Assembly (NCBI GenBank): GCA_001800135.1
Contig: MGUU01000020.1
Location: 40,649-104,648 of the forward strand
Length of the DNA: 64,000 nucleotides
Origin: Elusimicrobia bacterium RIFCSPLOWO2_02_FULL_39_32
GTDB lineage: Bacteria > Elusimicrobiota > Elusimicrobia > 2-02-FULL-39-32
Direction of reading: 5' to 3'
The number at the start of each line of letters is the position of its first letter. Within the stretch, counting starts at the first letter, position 1. Positions 55,136-64,000 of the stretch are shown here, piece by piece. A program made the position numbers and the translations under genes. The notes beneath the pieces were generated by a model, which was given only the letters and a program-made list of their open reading frames with translations, made no database searches and was not told the origin of the DNA.

Positions 55136-55804
55136 ATGAACTCAATAAAAGAAGAAAAGCAGGTTGTCTCAAAAAAAAGAGTTGCCGACCATGGCGAGGT
55201 ATATACCAGCAAACGGGAAGTACAATCAATGCTTGATTTGGTGAGGCGGGAAACAGAGAGGATAGAATCACGATTTCTTGAGCCTGCATGTGGAACAGGT
55301 AATTTCTTGGCCGAAATTTTGGAACGGAAACTGCGTATCGTTGAGAATCGTTACAGCAAGGGTCAGTTGGAATATGAGCGGAATGCAGTTCTTGCCGTGT
55401 CCAGTATCTACGGCATAGATATTCTTGAAGACAATGTCGTGGAATGCCGTAAGCGGCTTTTTGACATCTTTGGTCAGAAATATTCAAGCCTTTTCAAAGA
55501 GGCTGTAAAAGCGGAATGCCAAAAAACGGTCAAATACATCCTTGAAAAAAACATCATCTGGGGTAACGCGCTTGATCTAAAAACGGTAGGAGCAAACCCA
55601 CAACCTATCGTTTTTTCTGAATGGTCACCGGTTAATGGAAGTATGCTCAAGCGTCGGGATTTTACCTTTCATGGATTGCTTGACCATGAGGCAATAAAAG
55701 AGTTGCCACTTTTTTCAGACCTTGGAGACGATGTTTTCATTCCCACACCTGTGAAAGAGTTTCCACTAATTCATTTTCTGAGAGTCGGTGATGCGGACAA
55801 ATAG
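55136..55804 (+). CDS. SAM-dependent DNA methyltransferase-like protein (motif I subunit)
   Basis: 222 residues. RVADHGEVYTSKREVQSML is the usual lead-in of gamma-type adenine methyltransferases, followed by motif I FLEPACGTGNFLAEIL and an acidic motif II-like YGIDILEDNV. There is no NPPY motif; instead comes IIWGNALDLKTV and a conserved-looking end IPTPVKEFPLIHFLRVGDA. This length and end recur in a family regularly encoded before an Eco57I-type methyltransferase. It overlaps that gene by 14 bases. Whether it methylates DNA alone is doubtful; it may be a partner subunit. Codon use is more GC-rich than in the glycan locus, suggesting transfer. Confidence 0.82.
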   Translation: MNSIKEEKQVVSKKRVADHGEVYTSKREVQSMLDLVRRETERIESRFLEPACGTGNFLAEILERKLRIVENRYSKGQLEYERNAVLAVSSIYGIDILEDNVVECRKRLFDIFGQKYSSLFKEAVKAECQKTVKYILEKNIIWGNALDLKTVGANPQPIVFSEWSPVNGSMLKRRDFTFHGLLDHEAIKELPLFSDLGDDVFIPTPVKEFPLIHFLRVGDADK

Positions 55805-57308
55805 CAATTATAATCCCGATGTGCTGAGCTGTCTTGCAAACCTAAGCAGTGACGAGGTCTTTACCCCGCCGCAATTAGCCAATCAGATATTGGATTTACT
55901 GCCAAAGGAAATCTGGAGCGCTAAGAACGCACGATTTCTCGATCCGGTCTGTAAGTCCGGCGTGTTCTTACGGGAGATCGCTAAACGGTTGAATGATGGA
56001 CTGGAAAATGAAATTCCTGATAAGCAGAAAAGAATTAACCATATTTTCAAGAACCAGCTTTTTGGGATTGCCATAACAGAGTTGACGGCTCTACTTTCCC
56101 GCAGATCGGTCTATTGCTCAAAAAAAGCTGATGGGAAATATTCTGTATGCGAAATCTTTGACGACCTACAGGGCAACATCCGTTTCGAACGGATTGAACA
56201 TATTTGGGAAAACGGAAAGTGTAAGTTTTGCGGCGCAAGCAAGGAAGAGTATGGAAGAGGCGAGGAGCTGGAAACACATGCCTATCAGTTTATACATATG
56301 GAAAAACCGGAGGTGATATTCAATATGAAATTCGATGTGATCGTAGGAAATCCGCCCTATCAACTGGGCTCTGACGGCGGCACTCGCGATATTCCCATTT
56401 ACAACAAGTTTGTGGAGCAGGCAAAGAAGCTGAATCCGCGCTTTCTTTCCATGATCATCCCCTCGCGTTGGATGGCAAGTGGACTGGGGTTGTCCGACTT
56501 CCGCCGCGCCATGCTAGGAGATCAGAGAATCCGAAAGCTTGTCGATTACCCAAATGCGAGAGATGTCTTTCCGGGTGTCGAGATCAAGGGTGGGGTCTGT
56601 TATTTTCTTTGGGACAGAGACAACAATGGACACTGCGAAGTCACCACGGTCAGAGACTCGGATGTCCAGGGACCGGTCCCACGAATTCTGGATGAATACG
56701 ACATCTTTGTTCGCGATTCAGGGGCGTTGGGAATCCTGCATAAGGTGATTTCCATGAACGAGCCGACCCTTTCCGAAGTGTTGTCGGCGAGGACGGCATT
56801 CGGAGTTGTTTCAAACTTCTCTGGTTACCGACCTGTTCGGATGCGTGGAGATGTTCGTTACTACGCAACTAGTCCAAAGGGACGGATCAAAGCTTGGATT
56901 GGAAGAGAGAACGCAACGCAAATTACCAACGCGATAGACTGTTGGAAGGCAATGGTCCCTAAAGCAGGGTCTGATGGCGGTCAACGATTGCCGGATATTG
57001 TCCTTGGCCAGCCATGGATCGCAGAACCACCTTCCATTTGCACTCAATCTTTCTTATTCATTTGTATCGATTCGCAAGCGCAAGCAGAAAGTGTGGCAAG
57101 TTACTACCGAACCAGATTTCTTCGGTTCCTGGTCTCCCTTCGTAAAATCACCCAAGATACAACAAGCGCGTCATACTCATGGGTTCCTCAACAGACTTGG
57201 GACCGCACATGGACTGATGAGGCACTCTACAAGAAATATAGCCTGACCAAAGGTGAGATTTCTTTCATCGAGTCGAGAATCCGCCCAATGGAGGCAAATG
57301 AAAAGTAA
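55791..57308 (+). CDS. Eco57I-type N6-adenine DNA methyltransferase
   Basis: 505 residues from the ATG at 55791 (GTG directly before it). EVFTPPQLANQILDLLP, motif I FLDPVCKSGVFLREIAKRL, and catalytic motif IV FDVIVGNPPYQLG are present. A CKFCG...H...H cluster (about 145-170) may bind zinc. GVEIKGGVCYFLWDRD and a C-terminal target-recognition-like region follow. The Cys-Lys-Ser in motif I instead of Gly-x-Gly is unusual but shared by this family. Forms a module with the preceding methyltransferase-like gene and the following helicase. Confidence 0.88.
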   Translation: MRTNSNYNPDVLSCLANLSSDEVFTPPQLANQILDLLPKEIWSAKNARFLDPVCKSGVFLREIAKRLNDGLENEIPDKQKRINHIFKNQLFGIAITELTALLSRRSVYCSKKADGKYSVCEIFDDLQGNIRFERIEHIWENGKCKFCGASKEEYGRGEELETHAYQFIHMEKPEVIFNMKFDVIVGNPPYQLGSDGGTRDIPIYNKFVEQAKKLNPRFLSMIIPSRWMASGLGLSDFRRAMLGDQRIRKLVDYPNARDVFPGVEIKGGVCYFLWDRDNNGHCEVTTVRDSDVQGPVPRILDEYDIFVRDSGALGILHKVISMNEPTLSEVLSARTAFGVVSNFSGYRPVRMRGDVRYYATSPKGRIKAWIGRENATQITNAIDCWKAMVPKAGSDGGQRLPDIVLGQPWIAEPPSICTQSFLFICIDSQAQAESVASYYRTRFLRFLVSLRKITQDTTSASYSWVPQQTWDRTWTDEALYKKYSLTKGEISFIESRIRPMEANEK

Positions 57309-59811
57309 AGAATTCTTTCCTCTGCGTCCTGAAGCGCGACCAACGATCTACGCCTATGAGGATACAAATCCTCAATATCAGGGCTTGCTTAAAATCGGCT
57401 ATACAACTGTGGATGTTAAGGCGCGAGTTGCTCAGCAATATCCCACACTTCGTCCCGGAAAACTTCCCTATAAAATCGTCCTTGAAGAATCCGCTATGCG
57501 AAATGACGGCACAGTTTTTACTGATCACGAGGTTCACGGATTTTTGAGAAATAGAAAAACAAAAAATCCTGAGGGCGAATGGTTTAAATGCACAGTTAAA
57601 GAAGTTAAAGCCGCGGTGATTGCCCTTCGTTATGGGCAGATGAACGAGGAAAATCGTTCACTTGATTTTAAAATGAGGCCGGAGCAGATAGTGGCAGTGG
57701 AAAAAACAGCCGCGTACTTTAAGAGCTTCAGAAAAGAAAGCCCCAATAAGGCGCCACACTTCCTTTGGAATGCAAAGATGCGGTTTGGAAAAACATTTGC
57801 CGCCTATCAACTCGCAAAAAAAATGGGTTGGCGAAAGATTCTGGTGCTAACCTTTAAACCCGCGGTACAGAGCGCGTGGGAGGACGATTTAAAGTGTCAT
57901 ACTGATTTTAAGGGCTGGCAGTTTATATCGCATGGCGGTTTATCCTATGATCGAGCGGATAAGAAGAAACCATTCGTCTGTTTCGGTTCTTTTCAGGATT
58001 ATCTTGGAAAAAACAGTAGCACAGGCGGGATTAAAACTAAAAACGAATGGGTACATGCAACCAACTGGGATTGTGTCATTCTTGATGAATATCATTATGG
58101 AGCCTGGCGCGAAAATGCCAAGGAGCTTTTTGAAGCAGAAGACAAAAAGGAAATCGAGTTCGGAGAAGGCATAGGCATCGAGGATTTTGATGAAGAGATC
58201 ATGCCGATCACAACAAACGGCTATCTCTATCTTTCCGGAACACCGTTCCGAGCCATTGCATCAGGCGAATTCATTGAGGAGCAAATTTTCAACTGGACGT
58301 ATTCCGATGAGCAGAGGTCCAAGGAAGGATGGAAGGGCGAAGATAATCCTTATGCGCCGCTACCCCGCATGGTTCTCTTGACTTATCAACTGCCGGATTC
58401 AATCCGCGAAATTGCGATGCAAGGAGAGTTTAACGAGTTCGATTTGAATGTTTTCTTTTCTGCTGATGGAATTGGTGCAAAGGCAAAATTCGTTTTTCAA
58501 GATGAAGTGCAGAAGTGGCTTGACCTAATCCGGGGAGGATTTCTAGAAACCACCCTTGATAATCTCAAGCTAGGCGCTAAGAAACCGCCTATGCCGTTTT
58601 CTGATACACGATTATTAAATGTTTTGTCTCATACCTTATGGTTTCTGCCCACTGTAGCCTCCTGTCATGCTATGCGCAACCTTCTTGTGCAGAAGCAGAA
58701 CAGGTTTTACTACGATTACAGTGTTATAGTGGCTGCTGGAGTCAGTGCTGGAATAGGCGTAGATGCGTTACCTCCTGTACAAGAGGCAATGGATGATCCC
58801 CTAAAAACAAAGACGATCACACTCTCCTGTGGAAAACTGACAACCGGAATTACTGTCAAACCGTGGGTAGGCATTTTTATGCTCCGTAATACATCCAGTC
58901 CTGAAACATATTTTCAAGCCGCATTCCGCGTGCAGTCCCCTTGGACCATAAAAAATCCTGACAACATCGCACCGAACCAAGAACAGATCATCAAAGAAGA
59001 ATGTTATGTTTTTGATTTTGCCCCAGACAGGGCCTTGCGGCAGATTGCCGATTACAGTTGCCGCCTGAATGTTAATGAATCAAACCCTGAAAAAAAGGTC
59101 GAGGAGTTTATTAGATTCTTACCGGTGCTCGCTTATGACGGCAGTTCCATGAAGCAGATAGATGCGGCGGGCGTTCTAGATATGGCCATGAGCGGGACGA
59201 CTGCGACCTTGCTTGCACGACGTTGGGAAAGCGCCCTGCTTGTAAATGTGGATAATAACACACTGCAACGCTTGATGGACAATAAAGATGCCATGAATGC
59301 GCTTATGAGCATAGAAGGATTTCGTAATTTAAATCAGGACATTGAAACTATTATCAACAAGTCGGAGGCCGTGAAAAAAGCAAGGAAGGAAGCCAATGAC
59401 AAGGAGCTGTCCTCCAAAGAGAAGAAGGAACTTACGGAGGAAGAAAAGGAATATAAAAGTGTTCGCAAGCAAATTCAGGAAAAATTGATCAAATTTGCGA
59501 CCCGCGTTCCTGTCTTTATGTATTTGACCGATTATCGAGAGCGGTGCCTAAAGGACGTCATCACGCAGCTTGAGCCGGGGCTGTTCAAGAAAGTCACAGG
59601 GTTGACCGTAAAAGAGTTTGAATTGCTTGTCAGTCTTGGTGTCTTCAACAGCGCATTGATGAACGACGCAGTCTATAAGTTTAAGCGGTACGAGGATTCC
59701 AGCTTGGCATATATCGGCATAAACAAGCATGAAGGTGAAGACATTGGGCTCTATGACACTGTTTTAAAATCAGAAGATTATCGCGCAACATTTGAGAATG
59801 TTGCTACGTAA
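57298..59811 (+). CDS. GIY-YIG-like nuclease/DEAD-box helicase, likely restriction subunit
   Basis: 837 residues from the ATG at 57298, chosen for GGAGG and the 11-base overlap with the methyltransferase stop. N-terminal about 100 residues: PTIYAYEDTN...GLLKIGYTTVDVKARV and EGEWFKC, a T5orf172/GIY-YIG-like nuclease fold. SF2 motor: FLWNAKMRFGKTFAAYQL (motif I), ILVLTFKP (Ia), CVILDEYHYG (II, DEYH), YLYLSGTPFRA (III), TTGITVKP and ETYFQAAFRVQSPW (V/VI). A charged coiled coil about 680-740 follows. Such a nuclease-translocase fits cleavage of unmethylated foreign DNA. The three genes make a complete restriction-modification-like system. Confidence 0.85.
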   Translation: MKSKEFFPLRPEARPTIYAYEDTNPQYQGLLKIGYTTVDVKARVAQQYPTLRPGKLPYKIVLEESAMRNDGTVFTDHEVHGFLRNRKTKNPEGEWFKCTVKEVKAAVIALRYGQMNEENRSLDFKMRPEQIVAVEKTAAYFKSFRKESPNKAPHFLWNAKMRFGKTFAAYQLAKKMGWRKILVLTFKPAVQSAWEDDLKCHTDFKGWQFISHGGLSYDRADKKKPFVCFGSFQDYLGKNSSTGGIKTKNEWVHATNWDCVILDEYHYGAWRENAKELFEAEDKKEIEFGEGIGIEDFDEEIMPITTNGYLYLSGTPFRAIASGEFIEEQIFNWTYSDEQRSKEGWKGEDNPYAPLPRMVLLTYQLPDSIREIAMQGEFNEFDLNVFFSADGIGAKAKFVFQDEVQKWLDLIRGGFLETTLDNLKLGAKKPPMPFSDTRLLNVLSHTLWFLPTVASCHAMRNLLVQKQNRFYYDYSVIVAAGVSAGIGVDALPPVQEAMDDPLKTKTITLSCGKLTTGITVKPWVGIFMLRNTSSPETYFQAAFRVQSPWTIKNPDNIAPNQEQIIKEECYVFDFAPDRALRQIADYSCRLNVNESNPEKKVEEFIRFLPVLAYDGSSMKQIDAAGVLDMAMSGTTATLLARRWESALLVNVDNNTLQRLMDNKDAMNALMSIEGFRNLNQDIETIINKSEAVKKARKEANDKELSSKEKKELTEEEKEYKSVRKQIQEKLIKFATRVPVFMYLTDYRERCLKDVITQLEPGLFKKVTGLTVKEFELLVSLGVFNSALMNDAVYKFKRYEDSSLAYIGINKHEGEDIGLYDTVLKSEDYRATFENVAT

Positions 59812-59848
59812 TTGAACGATATAAGATGAGGGGTAGTGAGAAGTCATA

Positions 59849-61291
59849 ATGAATTCGCAAAAAATGGTTGGGTTTTTTCTTTTGTTGCTGAGTTATGTAT
59901 TAGTCCCATCGTGGCTATATTCATCGGACCAGAATAATAGAAGAAATTTAATTGTTTTCATACACGGCTATACTGGTGATCCATATAAAACGTGGACAAG
60001 CACGGATGGTATCGCTAACTGGGTAGATCTTTTCAACGAGGATAGAGATCTTAAGGAGCTTGGTTTTTATTCAGAAGCTTATCGCTTCGAAAGCTCGGAA
60101 AAAGCAAGAAATGCTCCCCGCATTAATGTATTGTCACGCGATCTTTTGGAGTACCTTAAAGAAAAGTCCTCAATTGAAAAAAATATTGAGCAAATTTATA
60201 TTATTGCGCATAGTTTAGGAGGTTTAATTTCTTTAGATGCCGTTTCAAATGCCTACCAGAAAATAGACGATAGGGAATATAGTTCTGTCTTCTATAAAGT
60301 GAAAGCAATTTTTCTTATTGCGTCACCACTTGAGGGAGTACCCGTTGGGAATGTTGTGAAGTACGTGTGCAGGAATAAGCAGATTTTAGATGTCGATAGT
60401 GATCGGCCTTACAATGAGATTTTAAATAGTAAATGGACCGAGATTTATAAAAAGTTTGAGGGTGACAGACGGCCAAATATCTACACATGCTATGAGGCCG
60501 AAGATACGGAGATCCGGAAATTTGTATTAATAAGAAGAAATGTCCGACTTGTGCCTGCAAGCTCGCTTAGTCCAAATAGGGATGAAGATCCTTTTGAAAT
60601 GGTTGGGAAAGATCATATAAGAATAGTTAAACCTCTTGATCCGAATGATCGAGTATATAAGTGGGTAAAAGATAGACTAATGAGTACCGCTTTTAAGATC
60701 AAAAGTAATGATCTTAAAAGTTTGGATGGCCTTGATCGATATTTAAATGGGATTGAGCTGGATCATATTCGGAAATATCTTGCCAGGGAGGATTTAAAAG
60801 AGCTCGAAATATTCCTAAGAATATTTTCCAAACAATATCGAGAAAAGGATTATCTCGGCCTCAGGGATACAGTACATCGGATTCTGAAGATCATACCTAC
60901 TGAGCCATTTTTCAGATTACATAAGACATTGCTTGATGGTGGATTAATGGGACCTGTTTTTCAAGGCCATCTTCGAATAGTGCAGGTTATCAGGTGGGAT
61001 TGGACTGTAAAGGGGGACGAAAAAGCAGAAGTATTTGTGATAACGAGGGATGATGATGGGAATCGGGTAACATATGGGCCTTTCACAAATAATATTATCT
61101 CAATGCTAGATAAGCCAGTCCAAAAATCTATACAGCTTAGATTTCAGAGCACTGGAATAGGAAAATTTAGTATGTATCCTCAGACATTCAGGATTGGCTG
61201 GTCTGTAGCAGAAAAGGAAGACAATATTTGGCAGCCATTGATTGGTCCTTCGGAATTAGTTAGTCTTGCTGAGTACGTTGGAAAGGACTGA
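59849..61291 (+). CDS. Exported alpha/beta hydrolase (lipase-like)
   Basis: 480 residues. N-terminal hydrophobic segment (6-25) reads as a signal peptide or anchor. LIVFIHGYTGDPYKTW gives the oxyanion-hole region; IYIIAHSLGGLISL gives the nucleophile elbow G/A-H-S-L-G-G; a late His in MVGKDHIRIVKP is a candidate for the triad (SERAC1/PGAP1-like). The last 200 residues show no known domain. Lies 37 bases after the helicase gene. It may be a membrane-damaging effector of a defence system or unrelated cargo; the sequence does not decide. Confidence 0.75.
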   Translation: MNSQKMVGFFLLLLSYVLVPSWLYSSDQNNRRNLIVFIHGYTGDPYKTWTSTDGIANWVDLFNEDRDLKELGFYSEAYRFESSEKARNAPRINVLSRDLLEYLKEKSSIEKNIEQIYIIAHSLGGLISLDAVSNAYQKIDDREYSSVFYKVKAIFLIASPLEGVPVGNVVKYVCRNKQILDVDSDRPYNEILNSKWTEIYKKFEGDRRPNIYTCYEAEDTEIRKFVLIRRNVRLVPASSLSPNRDEDPFEMVGKDHIRIVKPLDPNDRVYKWVKDRLMSTAFKIKSNDLKSLDGLDRYLNGIELDHIRKYLAREDLKELEIFLRIFSKQYREKDYLGLRDTVHRILKIIPTEPFFRLHKTLLDGGLMGPVFQGHLRIVQVIRWDWTVKGDEKAEVFVITRDDDGNRVTYGPFTNNIISMLDKPVQKSIQLRFQSTGIGKFSMYPQTFRIGWSVAEKEDNIWQPLIGPSELVSLAEYVGKD

Positions 61292-61465
61292 GTTCTGGGG
61301 AAAGCATGTGTCCGCGGAATTCCACAAAGATAATTCTTACAAATCAGAATAGATATATCTTCTAGTGTCAAAGCTTTCTGATCCCCATATTTCTAAGATT
61401 GTATTTCAAGATGCCAATGAATTAGCAGTAAAATTTGGTTGATACCGTAAAATTTTGAGATAGTT

Positions 61466-63610
61466 ATGATGAATTTACTTGGCGACTTACCAATAAAATG
61501 TAAGGAGGATGATGCTCTTGAGCGCATTGGTTTTGCAGAGCATATTGCGAACGGCATCTTATCATGGACTTCCGATGAGCCTCTTTGTATTGCGCTGCAT
61601 GGTCCCTGGGGATCAGGTAAAACTTCGCTAATAAATCTCTGCCTTGAAATCATAAAATCTAAGACACAAGCGCAATCCCTTGAAAACAGACCAATCATAA
61701 TGCAGTTTCAACCCTGGATTATTTCTGGACAAGAGCAGCTTATTAAATCTTTTCTTACTCAATTGAGGGTAACACTTAAAAAACCTGGGCTTTCCAAGTA
61801 TGCACATGAAGCGGCAGACTCAATGGAAAAATATGAAAACCTTTTAGGAATCGCGGCATGGTTTCCATACGTTGGTGAACCTCTTGGCAAATTGGGGAAA
61901 CTCCTAGCACACTTCAAACATGAATCTCATAGGATCGCTGAAAAATCCGATGCTGACTTAGAATCAAATAAAGAATCTATCTGTTCAGCTTTGTCTGAAC
62001 TAAAGTCGCCAATAATTATTACTATTGATGATATTGACCGCCTTACCAGTCAGGAAATCAGACAGCTGTTCCAACTAATTAAAGCCGTAGCAGATTTTCC
62101 AAAAACCATCTACATTCTTGCCTTTGATCATTCTCTTGTTGAAAAAGCTTTAGAACCGTTTCAATCAGGTTGTAATACTAGTTATTTGGAAAAAATTATC
62201 CAGTTGGAATTTGAAGTTCCCAATCCAAGCAGAAGCAAAATTGCCGATGTCCTTTGGAGTGGGATAGATTCAATTGTAAGAACAATTCCTTCTGAAGAAT
62301 ATGAACAGAAGAGATGGAATGAGATCAAGTTCGGCCCTTTACCCGCACTTTTCCGTAACATAAGAGATGTTAAAAGATACCTCAACTCAGTAAACTTTAT
62401 GTTTCCAGTCATCAAAGGCGAAGTATCATCCGTTGATTTGCTAATTCTAGAGGCTTTTCACGTTTTTTGTCCGACTCTTTACCGAACCATACGCAATAGC
62501 AGGGATGTATTTATTTCTGATTCTCCTATGAGACACCAAGAACGAGATGATAAGAAGAAATGGGTAGATTCTATCACAGAACAACTTCCAACGCATTGCG
62601 TGAAAGAATTGACGGAAATGCTGCTGCATCTGTTCCCAGAAATCGAGTCTGCCATTAGAAACCACAGCTGGGGCAATGAGTTCTTTCAAACTTGGGATAA
62701 AAATCAGCGGATATGTATATCAAGCTACTTTGATTTTTACTTCCAAGGCCAATTGCCAGAAGGGCAAATCTCCGCCAAAGAAGTAAATAATATCTCCAAA
62801 TATCTAGATGAACCTCAAAATCTCGAACTAATACTTAAAAATTATTTTTTTGACGATAGAATACGCAAATTGCTACCAAAAATTGAGCAATATTTTGAGA
62901 ACAATTTCTCAGATTCAAAATTGAAAAACCTGGTAATTTCATTATTTAAGGTAGGTGAGGATATACCCATTAAACCTGATGGCTTGTCGGGGACTCCTAC
63001 TGATTGGCTTGTAAAAGGTACAATTTATCGGTTAGTGAAAAAACTCAAACAAGATAATCGCACACCCTTTTTGACGGTTGTCATTGAATCGAGTGATAAC
63101 GCCATTTGCTATCCGATAAGTCTTATAAGTTATATTTGGAGAGAATGGAATCCTACGGATAAGAAAGATTTAACTGATAAGGAAAAGCTTGTTAGCCAAG
63201 AAGATGCCGGGAAGTTAAAGAATTTAGCATTAGCGCTCATAAAAAAATATCAAGATGGGGCACTTTACAAAACTCGTCATTTAATCTCAATCCTATATGA
63301 CTGGGAAAGATGGAGCAGTATTGAGGAAGTTAAATCATGGGTTAACGTAACGATTGCTGATGATAAAAAAATACCAGATTTTCTAGGTGGGTGCGGCGGG
63401 TTTATTAGTAGTTCGGAATTTGGTTCTCATTTTGCCCATTATGAATTGCAAATAAGTAGGAAAGATATAGAGCAATTTTGTGACGTTGATGAATTGAAGA
63501 AAAAATGTGAGCAATTACTATCTAAAAATCCCACATGGCTAACTGATCAGCAAAAAGAAATAGTGTCGATTTTCCTTAAGGGTATAGATAAAAAGGATAT
63601 TTGGGACTAG
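61466..63610 (+). CDS. KAP-family P-loop NTPase
   Basis: 714 residues. Walker A HGPWGSGKTSLINLCLEII near 48-56; Walker B IIITIDDIDRLTSQEIRQLF; then YILAFDHSLVEKAL and 'PLPALFRNIRDVKRYLN', all typical of the KAP group (STAND-related). The usual inserted membrane helices are not evident; 'GIAAWFPYVGEPLGKLGKLL' is only weakly hydrophobic. KAP NTPases are often found in bacterial defence islands. The preceding 174-base gap holds no recognised feature. Start could be the second Met, 3 bases on. Confidence 0.88.
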   Translation: MMNLLGDLPIKCKEDDALERIGFAEHIANGILSWTSDEPLCIALHGPWGSGKTSLINLCLEIIKSKTQAQSLENRPIIMQFQPWIISGQEQLIKSFLTQLRVTLKKPGLSKYAHEAADSMEKYENLLGIAAWFPYVGEPLGKLGKLLAHFKHESHRIAEKSDADLESNKESICSALSELKSPIIITIDDIDRLTSQEIRQLFQLIKAVADFPKTIYILAFDHSLVEKALEPFQSGCNTSYLEKIIQLEFEVPNPSRSKIADVLWSGIDSIVRTIPSEEYEQKRWNEIKFGPLPALFRNIRDVKRYLNSVNFMFPVIKGEVSSVDLLILEAFHVFCPTLYRTIRNSRDVFISDSPMRHQERDDKKKWVDSITEQLPTHCVKELTEMLLHLFPEIESAIRNHSWGNEFFQTWDKNQRICISSYFDFYFQGQLPEGQISAKEVNNISKYLDEPQNLELILKNYFFDDRIRKLLPKIEQYFENNFSDSKLKNLVISLFKVGEDIPIKPDGLSGTPTDWLVKGTIYRLVKKLKQDNRTPFLTVVIESSDNAICYPISLISYIWREWNPTDKKDLTDKEKLVSQEDAGKLKNLALALIKKYQDGALYKTRHLISILYDWERWSSIEEVKSWVNVTIADDKKIPDFLGGCGGFISSSEFGSHFAHYELQISRKDIEQFCDVDELKKKCEQLLSKNPTWLTDQQKEIVSIFLKGIDKKDIWD

Positions 63611-63708
63611 CAGGCTGCTGAAAATTTCCCTCGGTTAAGGGGCTTTTAAGCAACCTCTAACCAAAATAATATTGGGAGATATTGTGAAAAATTTTTTGCC
63701 GATGGGGA

Positions 63709-63737
63709 TTGACAGCCTTTTATTTATCTGGTAAAAA
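63709..63737 (+). promoter_or_regulatory. Sigma70-type promoter of a putative small RNA
   Basis: Perfect TTGACA (63709-63714), 17-base spacer, TAAAAA (63732-63737). Transcription should start near 63744. No reading frame with a ribosome binding site follows before the terminator. Confidence 0.7.
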
Positions 63738-63743
63738 TATAGG

Positions 63744-63875
63744 CGTCAGTTGAAGTAAATGCTCGGGTCTGAGCATGCAGTAAAGCAGTAAGCGCTGAGA
63801 AGAACGGCGCGGTCAGTCATAAAAAGGAGGAAGAAGATTGGCAATTAAAAGGTTGCCAGCCTTCTTCCTTTTTTT
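63744..63875 (+). ncRNA. Putative small RNA of about 130 nt
   Basis: Bounded by a promoter and a strong terminator. Internal hairpins: ATGCTC-GGGTCT-GAGCAT (about 63759-63776) and GCGCT...GGCGC (about 63792-63810). No match to 6S RNA, tmRNA, RNase P or a riboswitch class that I know. It could also be the leader and attenuator of the gene starting at 63964. Confidence 0.5.
63829..63875 (+). terminator. Strong intrinsic terminator
   Basis: GGAAGAAGATTGGCAA (63829-63844) pairs with TTGCCAGCCTTCTTCC (63853-63868): 16 positions with one A-C mismatch and one G-U pair, loop of 8, followed by seven T. Confidence 0.85.
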
Positions 63876-63963
63876 ATTGCCATCCTAACGTACCTATCTC
63901 TAAACGTGTCAACCTCAAATAGAAATGTCACCTTTTAAATTGAATAGAACTGTCACTTTTTAG

Positions 63964-64000
63964 ATGAAAGGAGAAAGGGAAAAAGAAGTAGTCGCAGCCG
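63964..64000 (+). CDS. Possible start of a transposase/HTH gene, cut by window end
   Basis: ATG followed by KGEREKEVVAA, 12 codons to the end of the window. Upstream are two TGTCAC-type repeats (AATGTCACCTTTTAAAT, ACTGTCACTTTTTAG), a setting I associate with ends of integrase-core IS elements. Too short to identify. Confidence 0.3.
   Translation, partial: MKGEREKEVVAA

Noticed and set aside
63628..63641. Terminator of the KAP gene (CCCTCGGTTAAGGG)
   Set aside because: Only four to five pairs and a weak, interrupted T-tract; too poor to call.
63744..63875. 6S RNA or c-di-GMP riboswitch
   Set aside because: The large central bubble and long closing stem of 6S RNA are missing, and the conserved riboswitch core bases are not found.

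Overview
The window looks like a piece of an AT-rich, Gram-negative (outer-membrane-bearing) genome. The best guess at lineage is Omnitrophota (former OP3). The reasons are a reading frame of at least 5,435 codons with SecA-like helicase motifs, and long plus-strand operons whose genes overlap by 1-4 bases and encode outer-membrane carbohydrate-binding proteins with FlgD-like tails. This placement is inference; no rRNA or other phylogenetic marker is present.

Layout. (1) 1-16308: 3' part of one giant gene with a SecA/DEAD-type ATPase core near its start, very long helical stretches, and zinc-hydrolase-like motifs (HEEVH, a JAMM-like HTHP...D) near its end. (2) 16488-17798: a small overlapping gene pair (nucleotidyltransferase and partner) and a hendecad coiled-coil protein. 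(3) 17812-24748: two tandem RND pumps without an adaptor or TolC gene. (4) 24770-48379: a LacI-type regulator with a CcpA-like operator just upstream, then a nearly gapless 13-gene glycan locus. It encodes secreted CIA30/CBM11-like proteins, a PorV-like protein, an OmpA-CBM9 protein, an outer-membrane barrel with CBM11-like modules, a solute-binding protein fused to a MalF permease, MalG, a GH35-like beta-galactosidase, a glucoamylase-family (GH144-like)-CBM9 protein, a membrane protein of unknown role, a GH94 phosphorylase and a MalK ATPase. Together they suggest surface capture of an oligo- or polysaccharide, ABC uptake and phosphorolytic breakdown, without SusC/SusD. (5) 48452-48874: two small minus-strand membrane proteins.

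(6) 48.9-55.0 kb is mosaic. Two toxin-antitoxin cassettes (HigB/HigA-like; PIN/small antitoxin) each lie between the same 71-bp repeat upstream and the same hairpin-rich repeat downstream. The first downstream repeat is split by a 3.4-kb serine-recombinase element (y4bABCD-type gene set). The unsplit copy at 54.5 kb gives the element's exact ends and an AA core dinucleotide. In silico closure of the element into a circle restores a start codon and a Shine-Dalgarno site to its first gene, so that the four genes would form a closed ring of overlapping frames. A half tRNA-Lys with a possible integrase tail lies next to it.

(7) 55.1-63.6 kb is a more GC-rich defence-like island: a two-protein adenine methyltransferase pair, a GIY-YIG-like/DEAD helicase, a secreted or membrane-anchored alpha/beta hydrolase and a KAP P-loop NTPase. 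It is followed by a promoter-hairpin-terminator unit that looks like a small RNA gene of about 130 nt.
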